NCBI RefSeq assembly: GCF_000701345.1
Contig: NZ_JNIJ01000023.1
Coordinates: 1 to 64,000, forward strand
Source of the DNA: Bradyrhizobium sp. URHD0069
GTDB taxonomy: Bacteria; Pseudomonadota; Alphaproteobacteria; Rhizobiales; Xanthobacteraceae
DNA length: 64,000 nucleotides
Direction of reading: 5' to 3'
In this document: positions 52,607 through 61,550 of the stretch, piece after piece
Layout: each line of letters begins with the position of its first letter
Position numbering within the stretch: the stretch's first letter is position 1
Translations under genes and position numbers: made by a program
Notes under the pieces: generated by a model
Databases searched by the model: none
What the model saw: only the letters and a program-made list of their open reading frames with translations
Told to the model about the DNA's origin: nothing

Positions 52607-53680
52607 ATGGCAAAGTTGACCCGCGGCTTTGTCGCATCGACCGCGTTCACCGTGGCAATCTCGCTTGTGTTGATAGGCGTGCCAACCGTTCCGGCATCGG
52701 CACAGACGCCGTCACCAACGCCTACGCCCAGCCCCTCACCTTCGCCAAGTCCCTCACCTTCGCCAAGTCCCTCACCAACGCCGACCGGCGCGGGTTCCAG
52801 CGCGGGATCGATTGGCGATCTGGCCAAGCAACGCTTCAACCAGATGATCACCAACCGGGTGCTAGGCACGGTGCTCCTGGGCGTCAACGAACAGGTCAAC
52901 TGCAACGATTGCGTCAGCGCATTCGGTTCAGCGGGATCGTTTTCGGCCGGCATTCACGGCCGCAAGAACCTGACCTCCAATTTGTCGCTGCTGGCGGGCA
53001 TCGCCTACACCCAATACAGCGAAGGCGGATACAGCGTCACCAGCGCGCCGATCGGAGCGTTCGCGCTGCGCTACGATTTCGCCGATTGGGGATCGTCACG
53101 GCCATTCTTCGACATCGGCGCCATCCTGTCGCCGTTCCAGAAGGTACGCTATCGCCGCAGCTACATGACGAGCCTCGGCGCGGTGACGCTCGATAGCCAG
53201 ACCAGCAGCGAGAATTATGGCGTCTATGGCAGGGCAGGCTGGATCAGCCGTCTTTCGCCGCGCGACGAAGTCGCCGCCTCGGTTGAAGTCTGGCAGCTGT
53301 GGCAGCGGGTGAAAGGCTACACGGATCCGTCCGTCGCATTCAACCCGTTCGACGCCTCGATTGCGTCAGGCACCGATCAGACCAATCTCGTCAAGGTCGG
53401 CGGCCAGTGGACGCATCTGTTCGGCAACAGCGTCGAGGGCAACATCAACGGCGGATTTGTGCAGTCCTTTGCCACGCACTCCGGCATCGTCGCCACCGTC
53501 ACCGGCGACGGCACCGTCGTGCCGACGATCGGAAACCAGAGCTGGTTCGAGTATGGCGGCCGCCTGGGCTTCCGCATCACCAAGGGCTGGGTCGCCGACC
53601 TCTTCGTCAACGGGACCGCGGGCCCGCAGCCGGTCGGCGACACGATCCACGGCGGCGTCGGATTGCGGGCAACCTACTAG
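52607..53680 (+). CDS. outer-membrane beta-barrel protein with Pro/Ser/Thr linker
   Basis: A 357-residue protein: signal peptide (residues 1-33), a strict Pro-x linker of Ser-Pro and Thr-Pro pairs (about 34-60), a short helical stretch (IGDLAKQRFNQMITNRVLGT) and a C-terminal autotransporter-like barrel (GIHGRKNLTSNLSLLAGIAY, GVYGRAGWISRLSPRDEVAA, WFEYGGRLGFRITKGWVADL, ending GVGLRATY). The final residue is aromatic, as in outer-membrane proteins. The ATG at 52607 lies two bases after the fecR stop; a GTG at 52592 is possible. The pair probably works together at the outer membrane, the FecR protein in the periplasm or on the surface. Confidence 0.8.
   Translation: MAKLTRGFVASTAFTVAISLVLIGVPTVPASAQTPSPTPTPSPSPSPSPSPSPSPSPTPTGAGSSAGSIGDLAKQRFNQMITNRVLGTVLLGVNEQVNCNDCVSAFGSAGSFSAGIHGRKNLTSNLSLLAGIAYTQYSEGGYSVTSAPIGAFALRYDFADWGSSRPFFDIGAILSPFQKVRYRRSYMTSLGAVTLDSQTSSENYGVYGRAGWISRLSPRDEVAASVEVWQLWQRVKGYTDPSVAFNPFDASIASGTDQTNLVKVGGQWTHLFGNSVEGNINGGFVQSFATHSGIVATVTGDGTVVPTIGNQSWFEYGGRLGFRITKGWVADLFVNGTAGPQPVGDTIHGGVGLRATY
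52706..52786. repeat. tandem 18-base coding repeat (Ser-Pro linker)
   Basis: Units of TCACCTTCGCCAAGTCCC recur within an 81-base run that encodes alternating Pro with Ser or Thr. The length is likely to vary between strains by slippage. Confidence 0.85.
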
Positions 53681-53979
53681 AGAGCCTTGTCCGTTTCGAT
53701 AGGATCGAAGCGCGTTTTCTTGATGTGAACCGGTTTCCACTGCGCTTGAAAACGCTTTGGTACTTACACACCTGCTCCGCCGGCTCATCCATTCATTTCC
53801 GGAAGTGGCAATCGCGATCCGGTTCCTGCAAAAGAGGGCGGATCGTCATCACAAGATGTTGCCACGTTGCGCCACCGCGGCGCCGCATTCGATTTCCAGA
53901 TTATGGCAATCAATGAAGCATTTTGGGGCGGCGGCCCTCCTCGCTCCGATCGACCATTGGCACCATCAGGGAGCGGGCA

Positions 53980-55674
53980 ATGTCACACACGGTTGCGGGC
54001 CAGCTGGTCGGCGTGCTTGAACAGCTCGGTGTCAAACAAATCTTCGGATTGATCGGCGATTCCCTCAATCCGCTGGCGGATGCGGTGCGACGAAGCCAGA
54101 TCGAATGGATCGGTGTCCGTCACGAAGAAGGCGCGGCCCTGGCCGCTGCCGGTCAGGCCAAGCTCACCGGGCAACTCGCGGTTTGCGCCGGCACCACCGG
54201 CCCCGGCAGCAATCATCTGGTCGCTGGGCTCTATGAAGCGAGCCGCGACCACGCGCCCGTGCTGGCGCTGTCCGGCGACATGCCGCGCCAGATGCACGGC
54301 ACCGACTACATCCAGACCACCGAGCCCGATTTACTGTTTCGCGACGTATCGCTCTACACCGAAACCATCTCGGCGGCGGCGCAGGCGCCTGGGGTGATTC
54401 ATCAGGCGATCGCCGCCGCCTATGCCGGCCCCGGCGTCGCGCACCTGACACTTCCTCAGGACGTGCTCTCGGCAAAGGCCGAGGGCGCCGTGTCGAGCGT
54501 AGCCACCCTCAAGCCGCGATCCGAATTCTCCGCCGCGCCAGATGATATCGCCAAGATAGTTCAACAGATCGACCGCGCCTGTAGCGTCGTGATCATGTGC
54601 GGTGCCGGATGTCGCGGCGCCGCCGATCTGCTGCGCGCATTGTCGGACCGGCTGAGGGCGCCGCTGATCCATTCGTTCCGGGGCAAGGAACTGATGGCTT
54701 ACAACGACCCGCGATGGATGGGCGGGCTGGGCATGATCGGCACCAAGGCCGTCTATCACGCCGCGCAGAACTGCGACCTGTTGCTGATGATCGGCACCGA
54801 CTATCCCTACTCTAATTTCCTGCCGACCAAGGGCGCTGTGATCCAGATCGATGAACGGCCGCAGGTGCTCGGGCGACGCGCGCCAACGGCGCTCGGCGTC
54901 GCCGGATCGGCGCGCCCGACTTTGAAGTTGCTGCTCGAAGCCGTCTCGACAAAGACCGATCGCAGGTTCTGGGACGAGGTGACCCATGAGCGCCAGAAAT
55001 GGGATGAGATGCTGAACAAGCAATCTGACCTTAAGCGAAGCCAGGATCGAATCCATCCGCAAGCCGTAGCGCGCGCGGTGAGCGATGCGGCACGGTCCGA
55101 CGCGGTATTTGTCCTCGATACCGGCTTGAACACGCTGTGGTCCGCGAACTGGATTCGTCAAACCGGTTCGCAGCGCATCATCAGCTCGTTCAACAACGCG
55201 GCGGTGGGCACGGCGCTCGGCCAGGCCAACGGCGTGCAGGCGCTGGATCGTTCGCGCCAGGTGATTGTTCTCACCGGCGACGGCGGGTTCAACATGCTGA
55301 TGGGCGAATTCATGACCGCGGTACACCACAGGCTGCCGCTCAAGATCATCATCTATAATAATTCGGCGCTCGGACTGATCACGCTGGAAGCCGAAAGCGT
55401 CGGCATCGTGCCGTTCCGCGAAGCCATCGAATTTCCAAACCCTAACTTCGCGGCATTGGCCCGCGCCTGCGGCGGTCACGGGTTCACGGCGCGACAGCCG
55501 GATGAATTGAAGATGGCGCTGAGCGAAGCCTTTGCGGTCGACGGTCCGGCCATTGTCGACGCGGTGGTTGTTGCGGACGAGATGCCGAACATGCCGCATG
55601 TCGAGCTTGAGCAGATCGGGCATTACGCCGTGGCCAAGATCAAGGAAGCCGTTCTCGCCGTCACCGGCGGCTAA
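53980..55674 (+). CDS. poxB: thiamine-diphosphate pyruvate oxidase / pyruvate dehydrogenase (quinone)
   Basis: A 564-residue ThDP enzyme of the PoxB class, which decarboxylates pyruvate to acetate with FAD and passes electrons to ubiquinone. The N-terminal ThDP domain has IFGLIGDSLNPLADAVRRSQ and VRHEEGAALAAAGQAKLTGQ with the activating Glu (about 51-52); the middle FAD domain has VIQIDERPQVLGRRAPTALG; the C-terminal domain has the ThDP-magnesium motif TGDGGFNMLMGEFMTAVHHR with IIIYNNSALGLI. Length is close to E. coli PoxB. The ATG at 53980 is preceded by GGGAGCGGG. It stands alone; PoxB is usually expressed in stationary phase. Confidence 0.87.
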   Translation: MSHTVAGQLVGVLEQLGVKQIFGLIGDSLNPLADAVRRSQIEWIGVRHEEGAALAAAGQAKLTGQLAVCAGTTGPGSNHLVAGLYEASRDHAPVLALSGDMPRQMHGTDYIQTTEPDLLFRDVSLYTETISAAAQAPGVIHQAIAAAYAGPGVAHLTLPQDVLSAKAEGAVSSVATLKPRSEFSAAPDDIAKIVQQIDRACSVVIMCGAGCRGAADLLRALSDRLRAPLIHSFRGKELMAYNDPRWMGGLGMIGTKAVYHAAQNCDLLLMIGTDYPYSNFLPTKGAVIQIDERPQVLGRRAPTALGVAGSARPTLKLLLEAVSTKTDRRFWDEVTHERQKWDEMLNKQSDLKRSQDRIHPQAVARAVSDAARSDAVFVLDTGLNTLWSANWIRQTGSQRIISSFNNAAVGTALGQANGVQALDRSRQVIVLTGDGGFNMLMGEFMTAVHHRLPLKIIIYNNSALGLITLEAESVGIVPFREAIEFPNPNFAALARACGGHGFTARQPDELKMALSEAFAVDGPAIVDAVVVADEMPNMPHVELEQIGHYAVAKIKEAVLAVTGG

Positions 55675-55712
55675 CGGCGTCCCGTCTTGCCCGCTTCAGC
55701 CGAATTTCCGGA

Positions 55713-56201
55713 TCACGCGGCCGACTTGCCCTCATAGGCCCGCTTCAGCCCGGCGATGTCGAGCTTGACCATCTGCAGCATCGCCTGCATCGCCCGTTGC
55801 GCGCCGGCGGTGTCGGGACCGCCCAGATATTGCACAAGCGCGGTCGGCACGATCTGCCAGGACAGGCCGTAGCGATCCTTCAGCCAGCCGCATTGCTCGA
55901 CCTGCCCGCCATTGGAGGACAGCGCATCCCACAGGCGATCGACCTCGGCCTGGTCGGCGCAGTCGATCTTGAAGGAAACGGCGTGGGTGAAATCGAAGGG
56001 CTTGCCGCCGTTCAGCGCCATGAAGCGCTGGCCGGCCAGCGTGAACTCCACCACCAGCACCGAGCCGGCTTTTCCCGCAGGGGTATCGACGGTGTTCTTC
56101 TGGATTTTTTCGATTCTGGAATCGGGCAGCAACGAGACATAGAATTTCGCGGCCTCCTCGGCCTCGCCGTCGAACCACAGGCATGGTGAAACCTTGGACA
56201 T
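55713..56201 (-). CDS. VOC-family protein (PhnB / 3-demethylubiquinone methyltransferase-like)
   Basis: A 162-residue protein of the PhnB-like VOC family. It starts KVSPCLWFDGEAEEAAKFYV and has MALNGGKPFDFTHAVSFKID, CGWLKDRYGLSWQIVPTALV and the C-terminal helix QAMLQMVKLDIAGLKRAYEG, all typical. No enzyme activity is established for the group. GGAG lies before the ATG. It follows another VOC gene by 24 bases, so the two are probably one operon. Confidence 0.9.
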   Translation of the reverse strand: MSKVSPCLWFDGEAEEAAKFYVSLLPDSRIEKIQKNTVDTPAGKAGSVLVVEFTLAGQRFMALNGGKPFDFTHAVSFKIDCADQAEVDRLWDALSSNGGQVEQCGWLKDRYGLSWQIVPTALVQYLGGPDTAGAQRAMQAMLQMVKLDIAGLKRAYEGKSAA

Positions 56202-56225
56202 CGTGAGCTCCTTTGCGGGGTGATA

Positions 56226-56657
56226 TCAGGCGTCGGTTGTGGCGGACTGCGCCGCCGTCGCGGCGGCAACATCCATCCACATCACTTCCCAGATGTGGCC
56301 GTCGGGATCCTCGAAGCTGCGGCCATACATAAAGCCGTAATCCTGCTTCGGGCATGGATCGACGCCCCCGCCCGCCGCCTGCGCCTTGCCGACCATGTCA
56401 TCGACGGCATCGCGGCTGTCGGCGGAGATGCAGATCAACACCTCGCTCGAAGTTTTGGCATCGGCGATTTTCTTCGGCGTGAACTGGCGGAACTTGTCGT
56501 GGGTGAGCAGCATGGCGTAAATAGTTTCGGAAAACACCATGCAGGAGCCGGTCCCGTCGGAGAATTGCTCGTTCTTGTCAGCGCCGACGGCCTGATAGAA
56601 GGCGGTGGCGCGGGCGAGATCGCTGACCGGCAGGTTGACGAAGATCATTTTAGCCAT
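56226..56657 (-). CDS. VOC-family (glyoxalase-like) protein
   Basis: A 143-residue VOC protein with the usual two beta-alpha-beta units: MIFVNLPVSDLARATAFYQA at the N-terminus and YGFMYGRSFEDPDGHIWEVM at the C-terminus, where His and Glu of DPDGHIWEV are metal-type positions. It resembles lactoylglutathione-lyase relatives of unknown substrate. AGGAG lies nine bases before the ATG. First gene of a two-gene VOC operon. Confidence 0.88.
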   Translation of the reverse strand: MAKMIFVNLPVSDLARATAFYQAVGADKNEQFSDGTGSCMVFSETIYAMLLTHDKFRQFTPKKIADAKTSSEVLICISADSRDAVDDMVGKAQAAGGGVDPCPKQDYGFMYGRSFEDPDGHIWEVMWMDVAAATAAQSATTDA

Positions 56658-57046
56658 AGCGCGGGCTCCTTTCGCGGGGTTCCATCCAAGAACGAACGGG
56701 CGGCCGGTGATCCGACACCTGATTTGAAATTTTTCAAAGAGGGAGCGGCGTCGTCGCCGGGTCTCGGAGGATGAGACCGTGAGGATGAGAATATGTTCTG
56801 CTCATGGTCGAGACGGCGCACCGGACAGCGCGAGAACGCTGCCGGGAGAGCGCCTCCTCACCATCATGGAGTTAGTCACATGCAGCCGACACGATTCACG
56901 TCGCAATCGGCGGCTGTAGCCATTCCGGGGCGCTCGTGAAACGAGCGAGCCCGAATCCATAACCACGATCGGGAGTATGGATTGCGGGCTTGCGCCAAGC
57001 GGCGCATCCGCGATGTGCAACCGCACATCGGCGAATGACGACGTCT
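56658..57046. other. gene-free stretch made of repeats
   Basis: Bases 56802-56871 are an inverted copy of the repeat at 21957-22030. From about 56930 to 57040 another dispersed element (ACGAGCGAGCCCGAATCCAT, GGGAGTATGGATTGCGGGC) ends shortly before the cupin gene stop. No gene is recognised. Confidence 0.6.
56802..56871. repeat. dispersed ~70-base repeat, copy B (inverted)
   Basis: Contains CGAGACGGCGCACCGGACAG and GCTGCCGGGAG-GCGCCTCCTCACCAT, the reverse complement of 21957-22030 with a few differences. Confidence 0.75.
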
Positions 57047-57568
57047 CTACTTTGCCTCCGCCGGATCGCGGTGCACGGGATCGATCCACAGCACCGTCTC
57101 CGGCTTTTCCACCGGCTCGATGTCGAGATTGATCGCCACCGCCTGACCGTCACTGCGCACCAACACGCATTCCAGCACCTGATCGGGGCTGGCATTGATC
57201 TCCTGATGCGGCACGTAAGGCGGGATGAAAATGAAATCGCCGGGGCTGGCCTCGGCCGTGAATTGCAGCTTCTCGCCCCAACGCATCCGCGCCTTGCCTT
57301 TGACGACGTAGATGATGCTCTCGAGGTGACCGTGATGATGCGCGCCGGTCTTGGCGTCTGGCTTGATGGTTACGGTGCCTGCCCACAGTTTCTGCGCGCC
57401 GGCGCGCGCGAAATTGATCGCGGCCTTGCGGTCCATGCCGGGGGTCGAGGGGACGTTGGGATCGAGCTGGTCGCCGGGTATCACCCGCACGCCATCGTGC
57501 TTCCAGCGCTCCGCGTCGTCATGGCCATGGGAGTGATCGGAATGGGCGTGATCGTGGGAGCTTGCCAT
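57047..57568 (-). CDS. cupin protein with His-rich N-terminus
   Basis: A 173-residue cytoplasmic cupin. The first 20 residues are a histidine-rich metal-binding tail (HDHAHSDHSHGHDDAERW); the cupin core is GAHHHGHLESIIYVVKGKAR followed by SPGDFIFIPPYVPHQEINAS, giving both metal-binding motifs. The ATG at 57568 has GGAAGG nine bases upstream. The function is unknown; the tail suggests nickel, zinc or cobalt handling or a sensing role. Confidence 0.85.
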   Translation of the reverse strand: MASSHDHAHSDHSHGHDDAERWKHDGVRVIPGDQLDPNVPSTPGMDRKAAINFARAGAQKLWAGTVTIKPDAKTGAHHHGHLESIIYVVKGKARMRWGEKLQFTAEASPGDFIFIPPYVPHQEINASPDQVLECVLVRSDGQAVAINLDIEPVEKPETVLWIDPVHRDPAEAK

Positions 57569-57807
57569 CGTGTTGCCTTCCAAAAAACCTTGGCTGCGAA
57601 GGATACAGAAAACCGCGATCACAGGCCAGACAAGATGAGAACTTTGGCTCCGGGCCGGTCGTTCTAACCTCTCCTCGCGTGCGGAGAGAGGTCGGATGGC
57701 ATGCAATGCAATCCCGGTGAGGGGGTTTCAATTGCCATCAGCGCTCGCGGATAGGGCCCTCTCCCGCCAGCGGGACGAGGGAACGTGGGCGTTCGCGCAA
57801 ACGCCGT

Positions 57808-58266
57808 CTACTTCACAGCAAGCACTTCGACGTCGAACATCAGCGTCGCGTTCGGAGGGATCACACCGCCGGCGCCGCGGGCGCCGTAGCCCAGCGCGGG
57901 CGGAATGATCAGGGTGCGCTTGCCGCCGACTTTCATGGTGGCGACGCCTTCGTCCCAGCCGCCGATCACCCTGCGCTGTCCGATCGGGAATTCGAACGGC
58001 TCGTTGCGGTCGACCGAACTGTCGAACTTCTTGCCTTTCTTGCCGTCCTCATACAGCCAGCCGGTGTAGTGCATCACGCAGATCTGACCGGGCTTCGGGC
58101 TAGCGCCTGACCCAACCGTATTGTCGATAATCTGCAAGCCTGAAGATGTGGTCATGATTTTTCCTGCGGTCTGAGCCGATGCGCCGGATGACGCAGCGAA
58201 AGCAAAGGCGCCGGCCATGGCAATAGCAACGGCGACGGAGAGACTTCGAAAACGGAAACGTCGCAT
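57808..58266 (-). CDS. FKBP-type peptidyl-prolyl isomerase, periplasmic
   Basis: A 152-residue protein with a signal peptide (1-32, ending GASAQT) and one FKBP domain: VMHYTGWLYEDGKKGKKFDS, PFEFPIGQRRVIGGWDEGVA, GGKRTLIIPPALGYGARGAG and VIPPNATLMFDVEVLAV. All the usual active-site residues (Tyr, Asp, Trp, Tyr, Phe) are visible. It assists folding of periplasmic proteins. It is 46 bases downstream of the gamma-glutamyltransferase gene on the same strand and may share its transcript. Confidence 0.93.
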   Translation of the reverse strand: MRRFRFRSLSVAVAIAMAGAFAFAASSGASAQTAGKIMTTSSGLQIIDNTVGSGASPKPGQICVMHYTGWLYEDGKKGKKFDSSVDRNEPFEFPIGQRRVIGGWDEGVATMKVGGKRTLIIPPALGYGARGAGGVIPPNATLMFDVEVLAVK

Positions 58267-58311
58267 CTTGTCAGCTTCCTTCCAAACAGAGGGAGACGTC
58301 GCACGCGCAGC

Positions 58312-59898
58312 TCAATAGCCGAGCGCGCAGCCGTCCTTGCGCGGGTCGGAGCCGCCGGTGAGCGTGCCCTTGTCCCAGTCGATCCAGATCGCCTGAGCGC
58401 CGCCGAGCGGCGCGCCGACGCTCGTGGTCTGATGCCCGAGCTTCTTGAGGCCCTCGACGATATCGGCGGGCACACCATCCTCGAGCTGATAGATGCCTTC
58501 GTAATGCAGGCCCCGCGGCATATCGATCGCCTCCTGCACGTCGCAGCCGTAGTCGAGCATGTTGGTCAGCACATGCGTCTGCCCGACCGGCTGATACTGC
58601 CCGCCCATCACGCCGAATGGCATCACCGCCCTTCCAGCCTTGGTGACAAGTGACGGAATGATGGTGTGCAGCGGCCGCTTGCCCGGCGCGATGCAGTTGG
58701 GATGGCCGGGCTGAATCCGGAAACCGCCGGCGCGGTTCTGCAGCAGAATGCCGGTCTTGTTGGAGACGATCGCGGAACCGAAGGAATGCGCGATCGAATT
58801 GATGAACGAACAGACGTTTCGGTCCTTGTCGACGACGGTGATGTAGATCGTCGAGGGATTCATCGGCGGCGCTACGTTCGGCAGATCGAGCAGCCGGTCC
58901 ATCTTGATCTTGCCGCCGTGCTCCTCAGCAAACTCCTTCGCCAAAATCCTGACCACGTCGACGTCGACATGGGCAGGATCGCCGATGTACTGCTCGCGCA
59001 TCATGTAGGCGATCCGCGCCGCTTCGGCTTCGAGATGAAACCGCTCAACGCTTAGCGGCGGGAATTTCGTGAGATCGAAGCGCGAGAGGATGTTCAGCAT
59101 CACCAGCATGGTGATGCCCGGGCCGTTCGGGGGGCACTGCCAGACGTCGTGGCCCTTATAAACCGTGCCGATCGGCACCGTCGTCTCGGTAGTGTGCGCG
59201 GCGAAGTCCTCGAGCGTATGCAGGCCGCCGATTCCGCGCAACGTCTCGACCATGTCCTCGGCAATCGCGCCCTTGTAGAACGCGTCGCGGCCGTGCCTGG
59301 CGATGGCCCGCAGCGTCTGTCCGAGTTCGGGTTGCCTGATCACGTCGCCGGCCACGGCCGGCTTGCCGTGCGGCAGCAGATAGCGCTCGGTGTTGGTGCC
59401 TTTTTTCAGCTTTTCGAACTGGTTCTTCCAGTCGAATGCGATACGCGGCGCAACGACATAGCCCTCTTCGGCGGCCTTGATCGCGGGTTGCAGCAAGGTA
59501 TCGAACCCAAGCTTGCCATGGTCGCGCAGGATGATCGCCCAGGCATCGACGGCGCCGGGAATGCTGACGGCGTGCGCCGAGGTCAGCGGAATCGCTTTGA
59601 TGTCGCGCTCGAGATACCACGAGGCTTCGGCGGCCTTCGGCGCGCGGCCAGAGCCGTTATAGGCGACGATCTTGCCCTCGCCCCTCGGCTGAAGCAGCGC
59701 GAAACAATCGCCGCCGATCCCGGTCGATTGCGGCTCGATCACACCCAACAGCGCACACGCCGCCACGGCGGCGTCGGCGGCGGTCCCGCCGGAACGCAGG
59801 ACCTCGATCGCCGTCAGCGCCGCGAGCGGATGCGACGTCGCCACCATCGCGTTCTGGGCGTGAACCGTCGATCGGCCGGCGAGATGGAAATTCCTCAT
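58312..59898 (-). CDS. ggt: gamma-glutamyltransferase family protein
   Basis: A 528-residue Ntn-hydrolase precursor of the gamma-glutamyltranspeptidase family, which cuts itself and then moves gamma-glutamyl groups from glutathione and related amides. The nucleophile after self-cleavage is the Thr in NPSTIYITVVDKDRNVCSF. The large-subunit motif STGIGGDCFALL and the C-terminal FGVMGGQYQPVGQTHVLTNM are also typical. There is no signal peptide (MRNFHLAGRSTVHAQNAMVA), so unlike E. coli Ggt it is probably cytoplasmic; this subgroup may act on other amides. Confidence 0.88.
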   Translation of the reverse strand: MRNFHLAGRSTVHAQNAMVATSHPLAALTAIEVLRSGGTAADAAVAACALLGVIEPQSTGIGGDCFALLQPRGEGKIVAYNGSGRAPKAAEASWYLERDIKAIPLTSAHAVSIPGAVDAWAIILRDHGKLGFDTLLQPAIKAAEEGYVVAPRIAFDWKNQFEKLKKGTNTERYLLPHGKPAVAGDVIRQPELGQTLRAIARHGRDAFYKGAIAEDMVETLRGIGGLHTLEDFAAHTTETTVPIGTVYKGHDVWQCPPNGPGITMLVMLNILSRFDLTKFPPLSVERFHLEAEAARIAYMMREQYIGDPAHVDVDVVRILAKEFAEEHGGKIKMDRLLDLPNVAPPMNPSTIYITVVDKDRNVCSFINSIAHSFGSAIVSNKTGILLQNRAGGFRIQPGHPNCIAPGKRPLHTIIPSLVTKAGRAVMPFGVMGGQYQPVGQTHVLTNMLDYGCDVQEAIDMPRGLHYEGIYQLEDGVPADIVEGLKKLGHQTTSVGAPLGGAQAIWIDWDKGTLTGGSDPRKDGCALGY

Positions 59899-60037
59899 AC
59901 CAAGTTGCTTTCTTTATCGTGCTTTTCTGGATCGTGTTTTTCTGGATTCCGCCGGTATCCGGCGCGGGTTTGCCTAGGGGGTTACTTGGCACATTCATCC
60001 GGGGCTGGGCAATGGTTTGGGGCGCAACCCTCCTAGC

Positions 60038-60155
60038 GTCGTCCCGGCGAACGCCGGGACCCAGAACCACCGAGGTTGGTTGTCGCAAAGGCAATTCGCC
60101 CCATCTTCAATTACTAGAGACACGGCGTATGGGTCCCGGCGTTCGCCGGGACGAC
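60038..60155. repeat. 118-base inverted-end element
   Basis: Begins GTCGTCCCGGCGAACGCCGG and ends CCCGGCGTTCGCCGGGACGA; same kind as 26091-26208 and 45637-45750. The rest of the 59899-60209 gap holds nothing recognisable. Confidence 0.8.
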
Positions 60156-60209
60156 ATCTATTGATCGCCCGGCCTTTCCCCCTCCCACCCCTCCTGATAA
60201 ACACCGCCG

Positions 60210-60962
60210 ATGCCGTACCAGGTTGCCGCCTTCTATCAATTCGCCGCGTTGCCGGATTTCCGGGAACTGCGCGAGCCGCTGCGCGCGATTTGTGCCGATC
60301 TGAAGCTGAAGGGCAGCGTGCTGCTGGCCGAGGAAGGCATCAACGGCACCCTCGCCGGCAGCGCCGACCCGGTTGACGCGCTGGTCGAAGAATTGCGGTT
60401 CGGCGCGCTGTTCGGCGGCCGGCTCGACAATCTCGAGCTGAAATTCTCGCAAGCCTCCGCGATGCCGTTCCAGCGCCTGAAGATCCGCTTGAAAAAGGAG
60501 ATCGTCACCCTTGGCGACACGGAAATCGATCCGACACGGCAGGTCGGCAACTACGTCGATCCCGCCGACTGGAACGATTTGATCGCGACGCCGGACACGC
60601 TGGTGATCGACACCCGCAATGCTTTCGAAGTCGCGATGGGCACTTTCACTGGCGCCGTCGATCCCGGCATCGAGAGCTTTGGGCAGTTCAAGGAATTCGC
60701 CGCGCGCCATCTCGATCCGGCGAAGCACCGCAGGGTTGCGATGTTCTGCACCGGTGGCATTCGCTGCGAAAAGGCCAGCGCCCATCTGCTGTCGCGCGGC
60801 TTTGCCGAGGTCTATCACCTCAAGGGCGGAATTCTCAAATACCTGGAAGGTGTGCCGGAAGCCGAGAGCCGCTGGCGTGGCGAATGCTTTGTATTCGACG
60901 ACCGCGTCGCGCTCGGCCACGGCTTGCGGGAACGCCGAATGGAACACGATTCCGATGATTGA
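60210..60962 (+). CDS. trhO: oxygen-dependent tRNA uridine(34) hydroxylase TrhO
   Basis: A 250-residue rhodanese-related protein of the YceA/TrhO family, which adds the 5-hydroxyl group to U34 of tRNA. The N-terminal acylphosphatase-like part shows GSVLLAEEGINGTLAGS and KIRLKKEIVTLG; the rhodanese domain has VIDTRNAFEVAMGTFTGAVD and the active-site loop VAMFCTGGIRCEKASAHLLS with the catalytic Cys. The ATG at 60210 begins the usual MPYQVAAFYQFAAL. It overlaps slyX by eight bases. Confidence 0.92.
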   Translation: MPYQVAAFYQFAALPDFRELREPLRAICADLKLKGSVLLAEEGINGTLAGSADPVDALVEELRFGALFGGRLDNLELKFSQASAMPFQRLKIRLKKEIVTLGDTEIDPTRQVGNYVDPADWNDLIATPDTLVIDTRNAFEVAMGTFTGAVDPGIESFGQFKEFAARHLDPAKHRRVAMFCTGGIRCEKASAHLLSRGFAEVYHLKGGILKYLEGVPEAESRWRGECFVFDDRVALGHGLRERRMEHDSDD

Positions 60963-61170
60963 CGTGAAGACGCTCAGCGATCGTATCGACGTGCTCGAAA
61001 CCCGGCTGACGTTTCAGGACGAGACCATCGAGACGCTGAACAAGACCATCACCGAGCAGTGGCTTAAGATCGACGCGCTGACGCGCCAGGTCGCAAGCCT
61101 TAGCGAACGCTTGCTGGAAGCGGAAGCCAACGCACCCGGCGCCGCAAACGAACCGCCGCCGCACTACTAG
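60955..61170 (+). CDS. slyX: SlyX family protein
   Basis: A 71-residue coiled-coil protein of the SlyX family: LSDRIDVLETRLTFQDETIE followed by LNKTITEQWLKIDALTRQVA and the typical proline-rich end PPPHY. It begins at the ATG at 60955 inside the end of trhO, so the two are translated together. Function unknown. Confidence 0.9.
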   Translation: MIDVKTLSDRIDVLETRLTFQDETIETLNKTITEQWLKIDALTRQVASLSERLLEAEANAPGAANEPPPHY

Positions 61171-61215
61171 AGATTAGCGATTGCCGTTGAGGCTTTAAAC
61201 TACGCCATCGCGGAT

Positions 61216-61533
<318 letters not shown>

Positions 61534-61550
61534 TCACTGGGGAACATCGA

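Noticed and set aside
52706..52786. Possible CRISPR-like or regulatory tandem repeat
   Set aside because: The 18-base units are contiguous, in frame, and encode a Ser-Pro linker of the barrel protein.
54331..55623. A 430-codon open frame on the minus strand
   Set aside because: Antisense to poxB, which has intact ThDP motifs.
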